64,000 nucleotides of DNA. It comes from Cunninghamia lanceolata. Taxonomy: Eukaryota > Streptophyta > Pinopsida > Cupressales > Cupressaceae. Positions 60,707-64,000 of the stretch are shown here, in pieces. Numbering within the stretch: the stretch's first letter is position 1; the number at the start of each line of letters is the position of its first letter. The notes below the pieces were generated by a model. The model saw only the letters and a program-made list of their open reading frames with translations, made no database searches and was not told the DNA's origin. Location: NCBI GenBank assembly GCA_027924645.1, contig BSBN01001363.1:2034001-2098000 (forward strand), read 5' to 3'. The position numbers and the translations under genes are program-made.

Positions 60707-61387
60707 ATGTCTTATAAGAAGGAAGCTCCTCATTTTGATGGGACAAATTATGCTCTTTGGAAGGTACGAATGAAAAGCCATCTTCTTTGTCTTGGTTATA
60801 AAGTATGGAAAGCTGCAAAAGAAAAATATACCTTGCCTCCAAATGGTTTCATGACTAAAGATGAAATCAAGAAATATGAGGTGGATGTCAAAGCAAAGGA
60901 TGCTCTGTTAAGTTCCTTAAGTGACTTAGTACTAACAAAAGTTGTGGACCTTGAAACTGCAAATGAGGTATGGGAGAAGCTAAAAAATTTGTATGAAGGA
61001 GATGATTTTGTGAAGGAAGTCAAGCTACAAAGTCTAAAAGTGAAATATGAGGGTTTGAAGATGAATGAAGACGAAAACATAACAATCTTAATGCAAAGAG
61101 TTGATGAACTTGTCATTCGAATAAAGGGTATGGGAGGAACTCTCGGTGATAAGGAAGTTGTGATGAAAATTCTCAGATCACTACCAAAGTCATATAGTCA
61201 CAAGGTAGCTGCAATTGAAGAATTTATGACTGTAAAAACTATTGACAGAGATCAGTTACTTGGTAAGCTTACAAGATTTGAGATGAGAGAATTTGGTGAT
61301 GCCCTGCTTAAAGTTGAATAAGCTTTCAAAGCCAGTACTTCAGCAAAGATCTCATGTGCTGAGAAATACAAAGTGGATGATGAATTT
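60707..61387 (+). pseudogene. gag: Ty1/copia gag pseudogene
   Basis: The ATG at 60707 opens 204 codons to a TAA at 61319-61321, and the same frame continues to a TGA near 61391. The N-terminus (PHFDGTNYALWKVRMKSHL), the central LKNLYEGDDF and LRSLPKSYSHKV match the copia-type Gag family (UBN2/retrotransposon gag_2). No PBS or LTR is visible upstream, and protease-integrase-RT is missing downstream, so this is an isolated 5' gag fragment. Two substitutions would account for its decay. Confidence 0.85.
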
Positions 61388-61488
61388 GAATGAGAAACCA
61401 CTGGCCACCTCATAACGCATCCACCTGTAAAATTTCGTAGAAAACCCACATCCGAGTCAAAAGTTATGACCTCCGGAAGTCCCTGCAT
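61388..61488. other. Junction DNA between copia gag and gypsy module 4
   Basis: About 100 bases of low-decay but unassigned sequence (CCGAGTCAAAAGTTATGACC). Module 4 homology begins at about 61489-61492 (AATCCTAAAGAATTTTG). Confidence 0.5.
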
Positions 61489-61593
61489 CAAATCCTAAAG
61501 AATTTTGTTGTGGGTTCAAATGAGACATAGAAGACCTACAACTGCAGAGAATTCGTGAGACATGGCACATAGAGGATGAGGGCAAAGAGGAAC

Positions 61594-62560
61594 ATGGCAC
61601 ATAGAGAATGAGGGCGAAGAGGAGCACTAAGAGTTAGTAATGTAGAAGTCATAGACATGCTGGGAGGGATTACAGCAAGATTAGATGATATGGAAGCAAC
61701 ACAAAGAAGAGGAGTATATTTGGATGACATTAGTGAGGATGAGAATGAAGAACCAGAAATTGAGACAGAAGATGCAGATAGAAATGAAATAGAAAGAAGA
61801 TTTTTACAAGCAATATCAAGAATCAATAGCAAACCCATATTGGATGCACCAAGTTATCATGGAAATCTAAATCTAGAAGAATTAATTGAATGGATTGCAG
61901 AGATGGGTAAATATTTTGATTTTGAATCAATAGATGTTCTAAAAAGGGTGAAATTTGCTTGCATGAAATTGAAAGGACATGTATCCTTATGGTGGGATCA
62001 TGTGAAAAAAGAAAGTCAAAGAAAGGATAAGGATAAAATCAAATTGTTGGATAGAATGGTCAAAAAAGTGAAGGCTAAATTTTTACCAACGGACTATCAA
62101 ATAAGTTTGTTCAAGAAACTAGAAAATTTGAAGCAAAAGGAAAAGAATGTGCATGAGGATGTACAGAAGAATTATATAGGTCGGATATCAATGTTGGACA
62201 TGTAGTTATGATGCTGAGAAAGTGTCAAGGTATCTTAATGGTTTACATTATTCAATTCAAGATGAAATTAGTATGTTCGAATACAAATTGTAGAATAAGC
62301 TTATTAGTATGCTTTGAAGGTAAAAGAAAAATTGATGATAAAATAAAATAATTTTAGCGGTAGAGGTAAATTCTCATGTGGAAAAGGACAATCCAGTGGT
62401 GGCAGAGGCTATCAAAACAAATAAGGAGAAACCAACACCTCTCAAACAGTCACCTAGGATAATAAGGGAAGAGAAGATTACTCCAGAGGTAGGGGATATT
62501 TTGGAAGAGGTAGAGGAATAGGATTCATAATTACATGTTACCAATGAGGATTCATGAGTA
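61594..62560 (+). pseudogene. gag: Ty3/gypsy gag pseudogene, module 4
   Basis: ATG at 61594, one TGA where CGA is expected, then 182 open codons (61657-62205), nearly the same protein as module 1, with LKGHVSLWWDHVK and FLPTDYQ. Broken frames then run through a degraded Arg-Gly stretch to the CYQ zinc-knuckle start at about 62535. Pol is absent. Confidence 0.85.
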
Positions 62561-62992
62561 CTTCATCTTGGCACTTTTTTGGGGCTTGAAACTTTCATCT
62601 TGGCCCTCAAAATGGCAATTTATTTTTTTTTTAGATTTTAAAAAAGTTGCTTTAGTAATAACTTGAAACTCATGTTTCCAATTTAGATTAATAGTTGGTC
62701 GTTCATCCTACCTTAGTTTTTGGAATCTTTTGGGAAAAAATAGGGTTCTCAAGATATGATTGTAAAATTACCTAAAATGGCAAAATTTGACAATTGTCGA
62801 AATCTACCAAAAAAGGTAATTTTTTGTTTTTTTTTGTTTTTCTTGGATATAAGAGAGTTTTCTCTCATTGTAGCAGCAGAGTTGATGAATAGAAATTTTT
62901 TGTGTTCCAGCTTCCAAATCTTTGGCTCTCATATGTTTAATAGCACAATTCTATTAAATGTATGTTGTGTGCTGCATCAATTTCCAATGGTT

Positions 62993-63183
62993 GTTCGGGA
63001 TGTACGGGCCCCCTCAGCAGTCCCCTGAGAATTAGTCTCGCCTCCACTCACCCCTCTTTTATTAGCCCCAATTCAACAAAAAAATGTAAGCCCGAGGCAA
63101 GGCACGGAAGGCAACGCTGGGCGGAGTCATAACGCTCCTGTCTCTCTTAGGGAGCAGGGCTAGGGGATACCTCTAGGTTAAAA

Positions 63184-63250
<67 letters not shown>
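62993..63250. repeat. GC-rich SINE-like segment, copy 4, with expanded (AT)n
   Basis: Fourth copy. The terminal AT dinucleotide tract spans about 63187-63249, far longer than in the other copies. Confidence 0.45.
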
Positions 63251-63254
<4 letters not shown>

Positions 63255-63828
63255 TTTTTTAAATTACTGCAAGTAGGTTGTTAAAATCACATATGACACT
63301 AATTAGAAATTTTAAAAAAATATATCAAAACACATCCAATTTTTTTCAAAATTCTATGGTGCACAAGAGGAAAGAGTCCTCTCAAAAAGGGTATAATTGG
63401 TTTTGTGAAAATGATAAAAAATAATACAAAAGTTGACGTGGAATAAAAACTATCAGATTCTGTAAAGTCTGACTTTAAAATGATATTACAAAGAAAATAA
63501 GCATTGAAAACTAATTTTTTTTCTCCATGCACTAGATATTGAACTCCTCTATTTGGGAAAAAAAAAATTAGGGAAAAATAAGATTGTTTGCTCTTTCTTT
63601 GTTACATGCACTCAAAGTCACTTTTCTCGAAGTTTTCAGCAATTTAAAATTTGCTCATAAATTTTTTTAAAAATTACAAGCATAAAATTAGTCAAGAGAT
63701 CTACATTTCATTAGTTTACATCATTTTGAACTTCAAAGCATAAATGCCAATTTTATGAGGTCAAAGTTCAGAAATTTTTTTGTTGTTGGCCGATTCCTTT
63801 ATAAAGTGTGACAGGTTTTTGCTGTTAC

Positions 63829-64000
63829 CCTAATAGAATTGTAAAATAATTCAATAATAGAATAATAGAATAATATAATTAAAGAATTCAAGAATGATAG
63901 AATAATAGAATTGTAGAATGATAGAAGAATAGAATTGTAGAATAATATAGTTATAGAATAATAAAATGAAAATATTATAGAATAAAACATTTATAAAATA
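63829..64000. repeat. 8-bp satellite, start of next block
   Basis: ATAGAATG-type 8-mers resume after module 4 and run off the window. Confidence 0.9.

Larger units (their letters stand above)
61489..63828 (+). mobile_element. Ty3/gypsy module 4, 5'-truncated
   Basis: Collinear with module 1 from just after its PBS to the TACCCTAAT end. LTR and PBS are absent. It shares the 32-bp duplication before gag with module 1, so it is closest to that copy, although a foreign 8.4 kb lies between it and unit 3. Confidence 0.8.

Overview
This window looks like heterochromatic or intergenic DNA from a land plant with a large, retrotransposon-rich genome. A gymnosperm is my best guess, but nothing here proves it. 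Reasons: nested LTR retrotransposons with initiator-Met-tRNA primer sites, Ty3/gypsy and Ty1/copia Gag remnants, a plant-type LINE fragment, AAACCCTA-like 5' leaders, C-to-T decay of coding regions, and many kilobases of a degenerate 8-bp satellite. I see no intact recognisable host gene and no tRNA, rRNA or CRISPR locus.

Left part (1-22991). The window opens about 313 bases inside a giant LTR (LTR-A, to 5246). After it come tandem macro-units of about 7.5 kb. Each has a decayed Ty3/gypsy module (LTR, PBS, gag, an AT-rich tail with a GC-rich SINE-like piece) followed by 4-5 kb of satellite with consensus ATAGAATG. Each satellite carries one conserved 0.2-kb unique island. Module 1 is at 7250, module 2 at 15355 and module 3 at 22876. 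A 609-bp remnant of LTR-A at 12715 sits at the position in its unit that matches the insertion site of LTR-A at 5246.

Centre (22992-48389). Module 3 is split within its own LTR, just downstream of the TATA box, by a 25.4-kb composite retroelement flanked by a perfect 5-bp target duplication (CTTTT). It has the order LTR-internal-LTR-internal-LTR. The LTRs are about 6.59 kb and the two internal domains are 1364 bp each, with good PBS and PPT but no intact coding capacity. LTR-A and these LTRs (LTR-B) share their outer parts but have unrelated 3-3.8-kb cores. LTR1 is further interrupted by a second odd element (23397-26294): two 1407-bp LTRs around only 84 bp, flanked by GAATG/AAATG.

Right part (48390-64000). 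The rest of module 3 and its satellite run to 53104, where they are cut by an 8.4-kb foreign segment. That segment holds a roughly 800-codon decayed minus-strand gene with a visible start, a second decayed minus-strand gene with a 0.45-kb internal tandem duplication, an unrecognised 177-residue ORF, a minisatellite and a Ty1/copia gag pseudogene. At 61489 it joins a fourth, 5'-truncated gypsy module, and satellite resumes at 63829.

The most unusual content is two unrelated LTR elements in which almost all the length is LTR (mostly U5) and the internal domain is reduced to little beyond PBS and PPT, together with LTRs that keep their ends but exchange their cores and keep two base-compensated stem-loops.
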